Shown: in pieces, positions 1 to 7,567 of the stretch | Layout: each line of letters starts with the position of its first letter | How positions within the stretch are numbered: the stretch's first letter is position 1 | IMG/VR virus record: IMGVR_UViG_3300008055_001149 | Span: 1-21,905 of that record | DNA: 21,905 nt | Origin: a virus | Direction: 5' to 3' (one strand) | Translations under genes and position numbers: made by a program | Notes under the pieces: generated by a model | Database searches by the model: none | Seen by the model: the letters and a program-made list of their open reading frames with translations, nothing else | What the model was told of the DNA's origin: nothing

Positions 1-1
1 A

Positions 2-730
2 GAGCCTTTAATTATGATTGGGGTTTTAACTAATCCTATATCTAATGGAGAAATAGGGAGAGCTACAACATTCGGTAAAGTACGTAATATTGATACAACA
101 GGTTCTAGTGTTGGTGAAACATGGAGTATAGGCAGTTTATTATTCGTTCATCCGACACAAGCAGGTAAGCTCACTCAAGTTAGACCAACGGCTCCTAATG
201 TTGTTATATCTGTCGCTGCTGTACTTCATGTTGGTGTCAATGATGGCATTTTACTTGTTCGCCCAACAATCTGGCCGCGGCTGTACTATGGTACATTTTT
301 AAACACAACGGACGAATTTGCTACTGCCCCAAATACACCATATACGATACCGTTCAATACAACAAGCATTGCTAGTGGACATTCTTTAGGAACACCTGCC
401 TCCAGAGTTATTGCGGCTAATGCTGGGCTGTATAATTATCAATTTACTGCTCAACTGTCATCGACAAACGCTGCAACAAAACAAATTTGGTTTTGGGCAA
501 GAAAAAATGGTGTTGATATCCCATATAGTACAAAGGTTGTTACTATTTCGGGTGCCGGCACCAACTTAGTTACAGGTTGGAATTTTGAAATAAGTATGGC
601 AATAGGAAATTATTTTGAATTAATGTGGGCAACAGATGATATTGCTGTTAAAATTACTGCACCACCGGCAACTGCATTTTCACCAACTATACCAGCTATA
701 TTTTTGACAGTTAGTCAGTTGGCGTTGTAA
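2..730 (+). CDS. Tail fibre-like structural protein, C-terminal part (5' end outside window)
   Basis: The frame is open to the left window edge. The ATG at 14 has no convincing ribosome binding site, so this is probably the 3' part of a longer gene. The visible 238 residues are rich in Thr, Asn, Ala and Gly and lack charged clusters, as in beta-structured phage fibres. From about residue 100 the pattern (an FxTAPNTPYTIPFNTT-like entry strand, then GLYNYQFTAQL, KQIWFWARKNG and NYFELMWATDD) resembles the C1q/TNF-like jelly-roll tip found at the end of many phage tail proteins. Such tips usually trimerise and contact the host surface. Fold and role are inferred from pattern only. The next gene starts 4 bases after the stop. 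Confidence 0.6.
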   Translation, partial: EPLIMIGVLTNPISNGEIGRATTFGKVRNIDTTGSSVGETWSIGSLLFVHPTQAGKLTQVRPTAPNVVISVAAVLHVGVNDGILLVRPTIWPRLYYGTFLNTTDEFATAPNTPYTIPFNTTSIASGHSLGTPASRVIAANAGLYNYQFTAQLSSTNAATKQIWFWARKNGVDIPYSTKVVTISGAGTNLVTGWNFEISMAIGNYFELMWATDDIAVKITAPPATAFSPTIPAIFLTVSQLAL

Positions 731-734
731 AAAA

Positions 735-914
735 ATGAAAACATTTAAACAATATATTGCAGAGCTAGCCGTACGATCAGCAGGCGGTGGACTCATTCCA
801 ATTAAAAAAGTAGTTTCCCGCAATGTTGCTGGTAAATTACAAAAGACCTATCCAGGCAAGAGCGCAAGCTCTGGTGGTGGAGGCGGTGGCGGATCAGGAG
901 ACGGCGGCGAATAA
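735..914 (+). CDS. 59-aa glycine-rich protein with T4-type capsid-targeting leader
   Basis: This short ORF begins with MKTFKQYIAE and ends in a Gly/Ser run (about residues 44-58, interrupted by Asp). The first ten residues closely match the capsid-targeting leader of the T4 internal head proteins (MKTYQEFIAE in IPIII, from memory), including IAE, which fits the (L/I)xE site cut by the gp21 prohead protease. If this holds, the protein enters the prohead and is trimmed after Glu10. The middle is basic (KKVVSRN, KLQKTYPGK), compatible with contact with DNA. The gene lies 4 bases after the fibre gene and just before a late promoter. No strong Shine-Dalgarno is visible. Existence is likely; the internal-protein role is inference. 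Confidence 0.55.
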   Translation: MKTFKQYIAELAVRSAGGGLIPIKKVVSRNVAGKLQKTYPGKSASSGGGGGGGSGDGGE

Positions 915-919
915 AAGAT

Positions 920-927
920 TATAAATA
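920..927 (+). promoter_or_regulatory. T4-type late promoter TATAAATA
   Basis: The octamer TATAAATA is an exact match to the T4 late-promoter -10 element used by gp55-directed host RNA polymerase. It lies in the only intergenic gap of this part, 41 bases upstream of the next ATG, and the following genes are of late/virion type. No -35 element is needed for this promoter class. Confidence 0.7.
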
Positions 928-968
928 GACCACGAGTTAAACGGCTACGGTAAACCTCTGAGGTAAAA

Positions 969-2114
969 ATGACAGACAAATTCAAAGATCAAGATTCGAT
1001 GCTGCCCGCTGCAACATTGGACAAAAAGAAAATTAGCGCTAAACCTGCAAAAAGTACACAGGTTATTATCAACCCGCCAGAAAAGGTAGACCCACAACGT
1101 GGCTACCAAGAGCGTTTCAAACACGCGTTAGAGAAATATTCTGTTATCCTTGAAAAGAAAACAGAGCTCGTTCTTCAATCAAAAGCGACACGTTCCAACT
1201 TTCCTCATGAAGTTATTGAACAAGTGTACAAACGTGGCTTTAAAGCACTTCCACTAAACACAGAACTGACACGTGAGCAATATGCTATGAATCGTGTCAA
1301 CTCGTTCATTGCTGGTGGTGCAGCAATGGTTGAAGATTGTGACCTACTCCCTATTGTTGAACGTGTACGTACCACTATGGGTATGAAGGGAACAGGCGGT
1401 GCTGCTCGTCCTCATATTAAACGTGAAAAAAGTGTCTATAATGGTAGAACAATGTTTCATGTAGTGGATGCAAAAGGTCATGTTAAGCACTCTACGAATG
1501 ATGAATTTGAAGCAAAGAAGCATTTAGCTACAAAATACAACTCATACATGGAAAGCACGCTAAGCCCAATGAAACGTTTTGAGGGTACAAAGAGCCTTGT
1601 TAAGACATATAAAGACGACACACCTGGTGAAGTTAAAGAAGAAATAGAAAATAATCATTGGTACGATGCTGGAGTAAAGGATGCTACTCGTGGCGCTAGA
1701 CCTAATCCACGCACATATTTGCCAACACTTAAAGACAAGCAAGCTAAACACCCAGAAGAAATACATTTTTATATGAATGGGTACAAAAGTGTGAAGCAAG
1801 GTGTGGCGGAAGAAGCTAAAAAAGGCCTATACTATTACGTGAACAGACGTAAAAAGCTTGGTATAAGTCGCGATAAAGACGATCCAAAAGCACCTGAACC
1901 ACAAGATTGGAAAAACGCAGCAAAGACTGCAAAAGAAGAAGTAAGTTTATCCGAACTTTCCAATGCTGTTCTTGCTCGCTACAAAGCAAAAGCTGGTGAG
2001 CAAGCATCTGCTGCTGATAAAACTGGTGACTTTAAGAAAGGCAACAAACGCTTTTCAGGCATTATTAAAGCAACAAACAAACAATTTGATAACGACATAA
2101 AAGGTGCAAAGTAA
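969..2114 (+). CDS. Lys-rich, largely disordered phage protein (381 aa)
   Basis: I do not recognise a defined enzymatic domain. The protein is highly charged, has no membrane segment, and looks modular. Around residues 285-320 it has GLYYYVNRRKKLGISR followed by a Pro-rich linker and an AAKTAKEE stretch. From about 323 it has EEVSLSELSNAVLARYKAKA and then KRFSGIIKAT. From memory, modules of the form LSELSxxxLxxYxxKA...GIxxAxxK recur in many proteins of environmental T4-like phages, usually at the ends of disordered proteins. Their function is unknown. The ATG follows the sequence TCTGAGGTAAAA, a good ribosome binding site, and lies 41 bases after the late promoter, so late expression is likely. 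A virion or head-internal role is possible but unproven. Confidence 0.7.
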   Translation: MTDKFKDQDSMLPAATLDKKKISAKPAKSTQVIINPPEKVDPQRGYQERFKHALEKYSVILEKKTELVLQSKATRSNFPHEVIEQVYKRGFKALPLNTELTREQYAMNRVNSFIAGGAAMVEDCDLLPIVERVRTTMGMKGTGGAARPHIKREKSVYNGRTMFHVVDAKGHVKHSTNDEFEAKKHLATKYNSYMESTLSPMKRFEGTKSLVKTYKDDTPGEVKEEIENNHWYDAGVKDATRGARPNPRTYLPTLKDKQAKHPEEIHFYMNGYKSVKQGVAEEAKKGLYYYVNRRKKLGISRDKDDPKAPEPQDWKNAAKTAKEEVSLSELSNAVLARYKAKAGEQASAADKTGDFKKGNKRFSGIIKATNKQFDNDIKGAK

Positions 2115-2407
2115 TGTTATCGTTTAAAGCATTTTTAAAAGAAACGCCAGCATGGACAAGAAAAGCTGGTAAGAATCCTGAAGGTGGTTTAAACCGGAAA
2201 GGCATTGCTTCATATCGTGCAGCTAATCCTGGATCAAAGCTATCAATGGCTGTTACAACAAAGCCATCAAAGTTAGATCCAGACAGTAAAGCCGCTAAAC
2301 GTCGTAAGTCGTTTTGTGCTCGTATGAGTGGCATGGAAGGCCCAATGAAAAAACCAAATGGCGAACCAACAAGAAAAGCACTATCATTAAGAAAATGGAA
2401 TTGCTAA
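2114..2407 (+). CDS. Conserved small basic phage protein (GLNRKG / SFCARMSGM family, DUF6321-like)
   Basis: The 97-aa basic protein carries GGLNRKGIASYRAANPGSKL, then AAKRRKSFCARMSGM, and ends in RKWNC. This arrangement (GLN-KG-x-SY-x-NPGS, then a KRRxSFCARM block, then a terminal RKWxC) is one I associate with a small family widespread in phages, probably DUF6321; the number is from memory. The two conserved Cys (in FCARM and at the C-terminus) could bind metal or pair. The N-terminus MLSFKAFLKE resembles the capsid-targeting leaders of T4 internal proteins, with a possible cut after Glu10. Its ATG shares the last base of the preceding TAA stop, suggesting translational coupling. Confidence 0.75.
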   Translation: MLSFKAFLKETPAWTRKAGKNPEGGLNRKGIASYRAANPGSKLSMAVTTKPSKLDPDSKAAKRRKSFCARMSGMEGPMKKPNGEPTRKALSLRKWNC

Positions 2408-2408
2408 A

Positions 2409-2855
2409 ATGGACGAATTGATTCATGCTATGAAGGTTGTGCTTGCCGATACGGTGACGTTCGGTATGAAAGCACACCAATATCACTGGAATGTAGAAGG
2501 ATCTGACTTCTACGAGTACCACAAATTCTTCGAACTAATATACGAAGAAGCAGAAGGTGCGGTAGATAGTATTGGTGAGCAGATTCGCCAACTTGATGCA
2601 TATGCACCGCTAAGTCCTAACCGTATTGGTGAATTGACTAACCTACAAGACACAGCCTCAACGACAAATGCAAAAACAATGGTTCGTAATTTGTATAATG
2701 ATAGCAATGTTATTCTACAAACTTTAATGACTGCATATAGATTAGCTGAGCAATTTAATGAAATTGGTCTATCCAATTTCCTACAAGACCGCACAATGGC
2801 ACACAAGCAACATCTGTATATGCTACGTGCTACACTAAAAGGTGAAGAGCAATGA
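2409..2855 (+). CDS. dps: Dps-family ferritin-like protein
   Basis: The 148-aa protein has the Dps signature KAHQYHWNVEGSDFYEYHKF followed by FELIYEEAEGAVDSIGEQIR. The ferroxidase ligands of Dps are all present with the family spacing: His26, His38 (+12), Asp53 (+15) and Glu57 (+4). Dps proteins form 12-subunit shells that oxidise and store iron using H2O2 and so protect DNA. Length is typical for a compact Dps without a long basic tail. The gene starts one base after the previous stop and overlaps the next gene by four bases (ATGA), so it belongs to the virion-gene operon rather than a stress locus. It may protect replicating or packaged DNA from Fenton damage; that role is inference. Confidence 0.9.
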   Translation: MDELIHAMKVVLADTVTFGMKAHQYHWNVEGSDFYEYHKFFELIYEEAEGAVDSIGEQIRQLDAYAPLSPNRIGELTNLQDTASTTNAKTMVRNLYNDSNVILQTLMTAYRLAEQFNEIGLSNFLQDRTMAHKQHLYMLRATLKGEEQ

Positions 2856-3451
2856 GCTACAAATCATTAGAGAGCATTATTCGCTCACGCCCAATTATTG
2901 AAAAGAAATATAAGAGCTTTGGGTCAGCAGTACGTGCAATATACGAACGAAAGCTAGAGACGGACATTAATGATCAAATAGTTGTTGGTCAATACCGCAC
3001 ATCCAACTTTGAGATGTGTCCAAGTGCTCAAAAGCTGTATAGCAATCTTCCTGTTGATGTTGATCGTGGCGCCGCTGAAAAAACGGCTATCTTGCTTGAT
3101 CAGTTATTTGCGCTAGAAAAGAGTGTTATTGCAACTAAGAAAGCAACAGCAGAGGATATTGATCAAGCACAGGTTTATGCTGATAAAGTAATGTCAATGG
3201 CTGCAAAGATGAAGATGGAAAAGGAACATGACTTTGTTCAAAAACACGTAACAGCCATTGAGAAATTTCACAAGGTTGAGGATGGCAATCCAAAGACAGA
3301 TATTACTCCTGAGGATCTCAAAAATCGCTTTACACGTCCATCATTAGCACAGACGCCAGAACCAAAAGATATGGATATTGACAATCAAAAGTTTAGAATA
3401 TCCCGCAATTTAAAAATGCAACGTAAATTAAAAATTATAGATAACGACTAA
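2852..3451 (+). CDS. Uncharacterised late-region protein (199 aa)
   Basis: No family is recognised. The protein is soluble and charged. A helical region near the N-terminus contains FGSAVRAIYERKLETDIND, a central helix-rich stretch covers about residues 75-135 (rich in Ala, Lys and Glu), and the tail is basic (RISRNLKMQRKLKI). One Cys (in FEMCPSAQ) is present and there is no signal peptide. Translation is probably coupled to the Dps gene through the ATGA overlap. It sits among disordered virion-type proteins and may be a structural or head-associated component. Confidence 0.65.
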   Translation: MSYKSLESIIRSRPIIEKKYKSFGSAVRAIYERKLETDINDQIVVGQYRTSNFEMCPSAQKLYSNLPVDVDRGAAEKTAILLDQLFALEKSVIATKKATAEDIDQAQVYADKVMSMAAKMKMEKEHDFVQKHVTAIEKFHKVEDGNPKTDITPEDLKNRFTRPSLAQTPEPKDMDIDNQKFRISRNLKMQRKLKIIDND

Positions 3452-3462
3452 GGAGAATATAA

Positions 3463-4782
3463 ATGATTAAGGACCTATCCGCAAAACTTGTAGCAGCTGT
3501 TACAGAGATTAACCAAAAGTCTCGTCAGTCATTTGCTGCAGAGCAACAAGAGATTGCAACAAAGAAAGCTGCTTCTGCAAAAATGCACACGTTTATGCCA
3601 AAGCAACCAGCACCAAAAGCTGATCCTGCTGCTGTATCGACATCAAAAAAGATGGCAGAAGCTGTTGAGGGCTCAGTACCAAAGACACCAAGAGAAAAAG
3701 AACTTGCTGCAAAGCATGGTCACCCAAAGCGTATTACGTTTGGTGACGTTCTAAAGGCACGTGGCGTTAAGATGAAAGAGGAAGTTGAAGAATTGGATGC
3801 TGGTGGTGTTCAGAAAGAAGAGCTGATAGGCAATCAGCACAAACTTGATAAGAATAAAAATAATAAAATTGACAAGCACGATTTTGAACTTCTTCGTAAA
3901 GAACGTGGCGTGAAGGTTGAAGGCTTTATGGATACCATGAAAAAGATTGGTAATAAAGTACTTGATGCTGTTGCACCTAGCGATGACAAATTATTGGATA
4001 ACCTTCACAAATCTGTCCATGGAAAAAATGCACCTAATGTACCAAAGCCAAAGCCAAAACTAAAACTGGCACATGATTACGTTAAAGAAGAAAAAGATGA
4101 AGGTGAAACTGCAGCACAAGAAAAAGCGGAAAAGAAAAAAGAAGTTCCTGAGTGGAAGAAAATGTTGAATGATCCTTATAGAAAAGAAAAGTCAGCATTT
4201 AATTCAAAACAAACATCTACTGGTACAGTGTATAGCCGTAAGTACGAAGAAGTTGTAGTAGAAAGCAAACCTGATGAATTAAGTACACGTCCTGGTATGT
4301 TTCGTTCTAAAGCTGATATGGATAATCGTATGACCAAGGAAGGCCAACCAACTAGCGGAGAAAAGCGCATTCAAAAATACTTAAAACATACTATGCAGCG
4401 CACACGAAAACAAGGTGGATTGAGTGGTCCTAAAGGTAATCTACCTGAAGAAGTTGAATCTGTTGCTGTAAAGCACGATCAATATGGTGCAGGTAAGACA
4501 CTTCCACAATTTGCTGAAGATCTTTCTTGGGTCGATGTTATGTTTGATGAAGGTATCAAACGTGTTAATGTTGAAGACTTAGAGCTTGTAGAAGAAAAAG
4601 CAGTACATCCTGATGCAATCCACGTATCCAATGTTGGTGGTGGTAAGTATAAGGTACATGCAGTAGGTAAGAATTTTTCCCATGGTATCAAGGTAGGTGA
4701 GCATCTAACAGATACACATCTTGATGACTTCTCTGAAATGGGTGGAAAAATTAAAACAGTGAAGCCACCAAAGAAAGACTAA
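3463..4782 (+). CDS. Disordered modular phage protein with an EF-hand loop (439 aa)
   Basis: A strong ribosome binding site (AAGGAGAATATAA) precedes the ATG. The protein is Lys/Glu-rich with low-complexity linkers, for example KPKPKLKL near residue 195 and EKAEKKKEVPEWKK. Residues 129-140 (DKNKNNKIDKHD) form a canonical 12-residue EF-hand loop with acidic or Asn ligands at positions 1, 3, 5, 9 and 12. Other blocks are VPKTPREKELAAKHGHPKR (72-90), followed by a GDVLKARGV segment, a C-terminal VMFDEGIKRVNVEDLELVEE (about 365-385), and a final GKNFSHGIKVGEHLTDTHLD module. From memory such blocks recur in environmental T4-like phage proteins. No enzyme domain is evident. Calcium binding and a virion role are inferences. 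Confidence 0.7.
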   Translation: MIKDLSAKLVAAVTEINQKSRQSFAAEQQEIATKKAASAKMHTFMPKQPAPKADPAAVSTSKKMAEAVEGSVPKTPREKELAAKHGHPKRITFGDVLKARGVKMKEEVEELDAGGVQKEELIGNQHKLDKNKNNKIDKHDFELLRKERGVKVEGFMDTMKKIGNKVLDAVAPSDDKLLDNLHKSVHGKNAPNVPKPKPKLKLAHDYVKEEKDEGETAAQEKAEKKKEVPEWKKMLNDPYRKEKSAFNSKQTSTGTVYSRKYEEVVVESKPDELSTRPGMFRSKADMDNRMTKEGQPTSGEKRIQKYLKHTMQRTRKQGGLSGPKGNLPEEVESVAVKHDQYGAGKTLPQFAEDLSWVDVMFDEGIKRVNVEDLELVEEKAVHPDAIHVSNVGGGKYKVHAVGKNFSHGIKVGEHLTDTHLDDFSEMGGKIKTVKPPKKD

Positions 4783-4783
4783 A

Positions 4784-5020
4784 ATGCCAGTAATTTTTAC
4801 TAAGCCTGATGTTAAGCTGCAACGTGAGCGTATGGAAACTGAAGCTGTAATGGCAGCTAGAGATGCTCTTGCTAAAGAAAATGAGGTTTTACGTAAACAA
4901 TTAATCGAAACAAAACGACTACAACGAGGCGATGGTACACAGCTGATTGTTAACGGACAAGTTCGTAAGATTGGAAAAAAGTCTCATTATCTTTTGGATA
5001 TGTTAACTTTACCAGAATGA
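4784..5020 (+). CDS. Small coiled-coil protein (78 aa)
   Basis: The ATG follows the preceding TAA by one base. Residues about 10-48 (from KLQRERMETEA through LRKQLIETKRLQR) are strongly helical with heptad-like Leu/Met/Ala spacing, suggesting a coiled coil. The C-terminal part (TQLIVNGQVRKIGKKSHYLL) looks like a small beta-rich basic segment. No family is recognised, but position and spacing make it a real member of the operon. A GATAAATA late-promoter-like element overlaps its stop codon. Confidence 0.6.
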   Translation: MPVIFTKPDVKLQRERMETEAVMAARDALAKENEVLRKQLIETKRLQRGDGTQLIVNGQVRKIGKKSHYLLDMLTLPE

Positions 5021-5026
5021 TAAATA
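5019..5026 (+). promoter_or_regulatory. Late promoter-like element GATAAATA
   Basis: This octamer has one mismatch to TATAAATA. It overlaps the TGA stop of the coiled-coil gene and lies 31 bases upstream of a gene with a strong ribosome binding site that encodes a likely abundant virion protein. The position resembles that of the element at 920-927. It is supported by sequence and context only. Confidence 0.5.
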
Positions 5027-5057
5027 AATAGAACAAACATCTCAAGGAGAACAAAAA

Positions 5058-5561
5058 ATGGCACTATGGGGAAAGAAAGATCAAGCAGCTCTTACAGGAA
5101 CTGCTATTTTAACAAACGGAAGCGCAACTGTTACAGCTAACAGCTCAACAACATTTAACACCGAAATTCGCGTTGGTGATAATATTTTCTTATCTACAGC
5201 AAATACAGCAGCTGGTGCAAACACTCGTTATCGAGTAACAGCTATTGCAAATGGTACATCGTTGACTGTTAATCGCACATACAACGCTACAACAAATGCG
5301 GCTGCAACAATTTACATTCAAACTGCACCAAAAAGCACTACAGGTACACACGTTGGCATGCGTCCAATTGATGTTGTTGGTGTAGACGTTACAGAAGCAC
5401 GTCTTGCTGCAAACCGCGCAAACGGTATTAAAACGCCAGGTTGGGTACGCATTAACAATTCTGGTACACGTAAGCGTGTTGAAACACTTGTTGCCATGCG
5501 TAGTATGTCGCAAGCTGTTGCTGGCGATGCAAATGACGACGACACAGTAGCTGACAGTTAA
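5058..5561 (+). CDS. Virion structural protein, cyanophage-like GWVR-motif family (167 aa)
   Basis: A strong AAGGAGAACAAAAA leader and an upstream late promoter-like element suggest high late expression. The protein starts MALWGKKDQAALTG, has a Thr/Asn/Ala-rich beta domain (about 12-95) with TxFNTEIRVGDNIFL and YRVTAIANGTSLTV, then TPGWVRINNSGTRKRVETLV and a short acidic tail (DANDDDTVADS). The combination of a GWV segment, a G-x-R-KRVE-TLVAM strand and an acidic tail matches, from memory, a family common in T4-like cyanophages and treated as structural. Exact location in the virion is unknown. No signal peptide or membrane segment is seen. Confidence 0.65.
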   Translation: MALWGKKDQAALTGTAILTNGSATVTANSSTTFNTEIRVGDNIFLSTANTAAGANTRYRVTAIANGTSLTVNRTYNATTNAAATIYIQTAPKSTTGTHVGMRPIDVVGVDVTEARLAANRANGIKTPGWVRINNSGTRKRVETLVAMRSMSQAVAGDANDDDTVADS

Positions 5562-5567
5562 TATTAA

Positions 5568-6476
5568 ATGGCTGATCGCGCAAAAAAAATATCCGAGTTA
5601 ACGGCTGCCGACAGCGCCGCTAACACGGATTACTTGCTTATTGTCACCAATACGGCAGGTACTCCTGTTACAAAAAGAATAAATTATTCAAACGTTATTT
5701 CAGGAGCTATTCTTACTGGTGTTAATCGTCCGGCTGGTGAAGTATTATATGGAACAGGTGCAGGTTTTACATCAAGCAACACTGTTATAATTAATAGTAA
5801 CGGTGTTACTATTTCAACCAATTCGCAATTTGCCCGAATAAAACTAACTGCTGGTGTAACATCTAACGTTGTTCCCGATACACCTAACAACTATAACTTG
5901 GGTAACACCTCACATCCTTGGGGTGCTTTGTTTACTTACACAATCAGAACAGCAAATTTAAACTATCAAGATACAGACGTTATTATTCAGGTTGGTGGTA
6001 ATACAGCAAGTTATTTGCAATCGATAATGCAAAACACTTCCAATGCTGCTAATGCATCAACAAACTATAATGTTTCTGCTGACACAGCTAACGCAACATC
6101 AAATTATGGTGAATTTGGTATTAATTCATCTACATTCTCAGGTGCCGGAAGATTTGATGATCCTACAGCTGTTTATCTTGGTGCAGCAACATCCAATCTT
6201 GCCGTTGGAACATATGGTAATTATCCTGTAAACATTGTTGTTAATTCAAATATCAACTGGACATTCGGTACCGATAGCTCGTTAACATTGCCTAACGGCC
6301 CAGTTGTCTTTACGGGTAACGCTACGACACGTGTCGGTGTGAATACACAAATAGGCTCCACAGGTTCGAACGGCTCTATCTATTTAAGTACAGCGGGCAA
6401 AATATATTTAAAAATTTCTAACACAGGTGTGGCTAATGATGACTGGCAAAGGGTGACAACAACAGCTGTTGATTAA
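5568..6476 (+). CDS. Tail fibre / structural protein (302 aa)
   Basis: The N-terminus has MADRAKKISELTAADSAANT followed by DYLLIVTN, the ISELTxxxxxxxxDxLxIV motif that commonly starts phage fibre or tail-associated proteins. The rest is Asn/Thr/Ser/Gly-rich with few charged residues. It includes a YNLGNTSHPWGALFT segment (a motif typical of beta-helical fibres), a YGEFGINSSTFSG segment around 182-194, and a C-terminal DDWQRVTTTAVD, where W-x-R-V endings are common in fibre proteins. The gene lies 6 bases after the preceding stop, without an obvious strong ribosome binding site. Role as host-contacting fibre or head decoration is inferred. Confidence 0.65.
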   Translation: MADRAKKISELTAADSAANTDYLLIVTNTAGTPVTKRINYSNVISGAILTGVNRPAGEVLYGTGAGFTSSNTVIINSNGVTISTNSQFARIKLTAGVTSNVVPDTPNNYNLGNTSHPWGALFTYTIRTANLNYQDTDVIIQVGGNTASYLQSIMQNTSNAANASTNYNVSADTANATSNYGEFGINSSTFSGAGRFDDPTAVYLGAATSNLAVGTYGNYPVNIVVNSNINWTFGTDSSLTLPNGPVVFTGNATTRVGVNTQIGSTGSNGSIYLSTAGKIYLKISNTGVANDDWQRVTTTAVD

Positions 6477-6490
6477 TAATAACTATAATT

Positions 6491-6880
6491 ATGGATAAAC
6501 TTGACGAAACGAATTTTCTACTCTATGCAGCTAAACATTATGATAACCCACATTGTTATGATACGTTAGAATTTTATGACGATCTTAACAGATTCAAATA
6601 TATTAAGCGTTTGTTTAATAGATATGAAGAAACAGGTGAAATGAAGGAAAGACTGATTATTAATCATTTAACTATTCTTTACAATATATTTGGAGCAGAA
6701 CCTGCTACACGTATGTTGTTTTTAAAGTTAAAAGATCAATATCACTTTCTAAAACCCTTTTTAGTGCTTATGGGCTACATGCCAGAAGTTGTGCAAAACA
6801 TAGGAATTGAGGGTAGAAACATTATTAGCTCCGATATTCATATGGATGAAAAGATTGTTGATACATTGAGACAGATATGA
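6491..6880 (+). CDS. Conserved T4-like phage protein (129 aa, function unknown)
   Basis: The protein has a pattern seen in many T4-like phages: a YAAKHYDNPHC start, then FYDDLNRFKYIKRLFNRYEE, TGEMKERLIINHLTILYNIF, ATRMLFLKL and a C-terminal MDEKIVDTLRQI. It is fully helical in appearance, soluble, with no catalytic motif. From memory homologues sit near late or structural genes of cyanophages and pelagiphages and remain uncharacterised. Its TGA overlaps the start of the next gene (ATGA), indicating translational coupling. Confidence 0.75.
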   Translation: MDKLDETNFLLYAAKHYDNPHCYDTLEFYDDLNRFKYIKRLFNRYEETGEMKERLIINHLTILYNIFGAEPATRMLFLKLKDQYHFLKPFLVLMGYMPEVVQNIGIEGRNIISSDIHMDEKIVDTLRQI

Positions 6881-7170
6881 AACCAACAGAACCGAAAAAG
6901 CCAAGAGATTACTACGCAAAGGCTGTTACTCGTAAGAGTGGAGCGGGTGCTCACGAAACTAAGAAGCACAACCGCAAAGAAAAGCATCCAATGAAGTCTT
7001 TCAAACAATTCCATGAAGAAGGTCCTGTTGCTGGCAATGCTGTTAGCTCAGGTAACGTACAAGGCATCGGATTTGGACCAAAGGGCGAACCAGGTGGTAC
7101 AAAATCAATAATGAATAAAACAATGATAAAGAGGAAATTTCCCAATGTGGCTACTAAATTTTCTGCCTAA
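6877..7170 (+). CDS. Small phage protein with internal capsid-targeting-like segment (97 aa)
   Basis: Translation from 6877 gives a Lys-rich 38-residue N-terminus (AVTRKSGAGAHETKKHNRKE), then MKSFKQFHEEGP and a Gly-rich segment AGNAVSSGNVQGIGFGPKGE. From memory the GxGxGPxGEPG ending is a recurrent short motif in environmental T4-like phages. The segment from Met39 resembles the leaders at 735 and 2114, so an alternative start at 6991 is possible, though its ribosome binding site is weak. The ATGA overlap with the preceding gene favours 6877. The 3' end overlaps the i-spanin gene by 26 bases. Function is unknown. Confidence 0.6.
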   Translation: MKPTEPKKPRDYYAKAVTRKSGAGAHETKKHNRKEKHPMKSFKQFHEEGPVAGNAVSSGNVQGIGFGPKGEPGGTKSIMNKTMIKRKFPNVATKFSA

Positions 7171-7567
7171 TTGGTTTTTTTATAGTATAGCTTTTACAGG
7201 TGCTGGTGGATTATTACTAACCAGATTTGTACCACAAATGTATCGCGCCACCGCACAGTTAGTGCTTGGCGTTTTTTTGCTTTACGGGATGTATATGGTT
7301 GGTGGTGTTGTCAATGAAGAAGCATGGCAAACCCGCGTATCAGAGATGGAACAGAAAGTTGCTGAAGCAGAAGTTAAATCCTCTGAAGAAAACGTTAAAA
7401 TTGTGACAAAAATTAAGTATAAGAAAGAAATCATACATGAAAAGGGTGAGGAAATTATCAGGTATATTGATAGAGAAATCGTCAAGTACGATGTGAAATT
7501 TGCGCCTGGTGGTGTATGTGAAATACCTAAAGATTTTATTGATACACTCAACAAGGCTGCAGAATGA
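7145..7567 (+). CDS. Inner-membrane spanin-like protein (i-spanin)
   Basis: The ATG lies within the end of the preceding gene, behind a GAGGAA ribosome binding site. Two hydrophobic helices (about residues 10-27 and 36-55) are followed by a charged, coiled-coil periplasmic domain (about 58-122) and a tail with one Cys (GGVCEIP). An i-spanin anchors in the inner membrane and partners an outer-membrane lipoprotein to fuse or disrupt the envelope at lysis. The four-base overlap with a lipoprotein gene and the adjacent endolysin strongly support this. Classical i-spanins have a single N-terminal membrane helix; two helices are a variation, so a holin-related role remains an alternative. Confidence 0.65.
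   Translation: MWLLNFLPNWFFYSIAFTGAGGLLLTRFVPQMYRATAQLVLGVFLLYGMYMVGGVVNEEAWQTRVSEMEQKVAEAEVKSSEENVKIVTKIKYKKEIIHEKGEEIIRYIDREIVKYDVKFAPGGVCEIPKDFIDTLNKAAE

Noticed and set aside
5190-5545. Two antisense ORFs opposite the 167-aa virion protein, one of them Cys-rich.
   Set aside because: The Cys-rich composition comes from reading Thr/Ala/Asn codons in reverse. There is no ribosome binding site or context for a - strand gene, and all supported genes are on the + strand.
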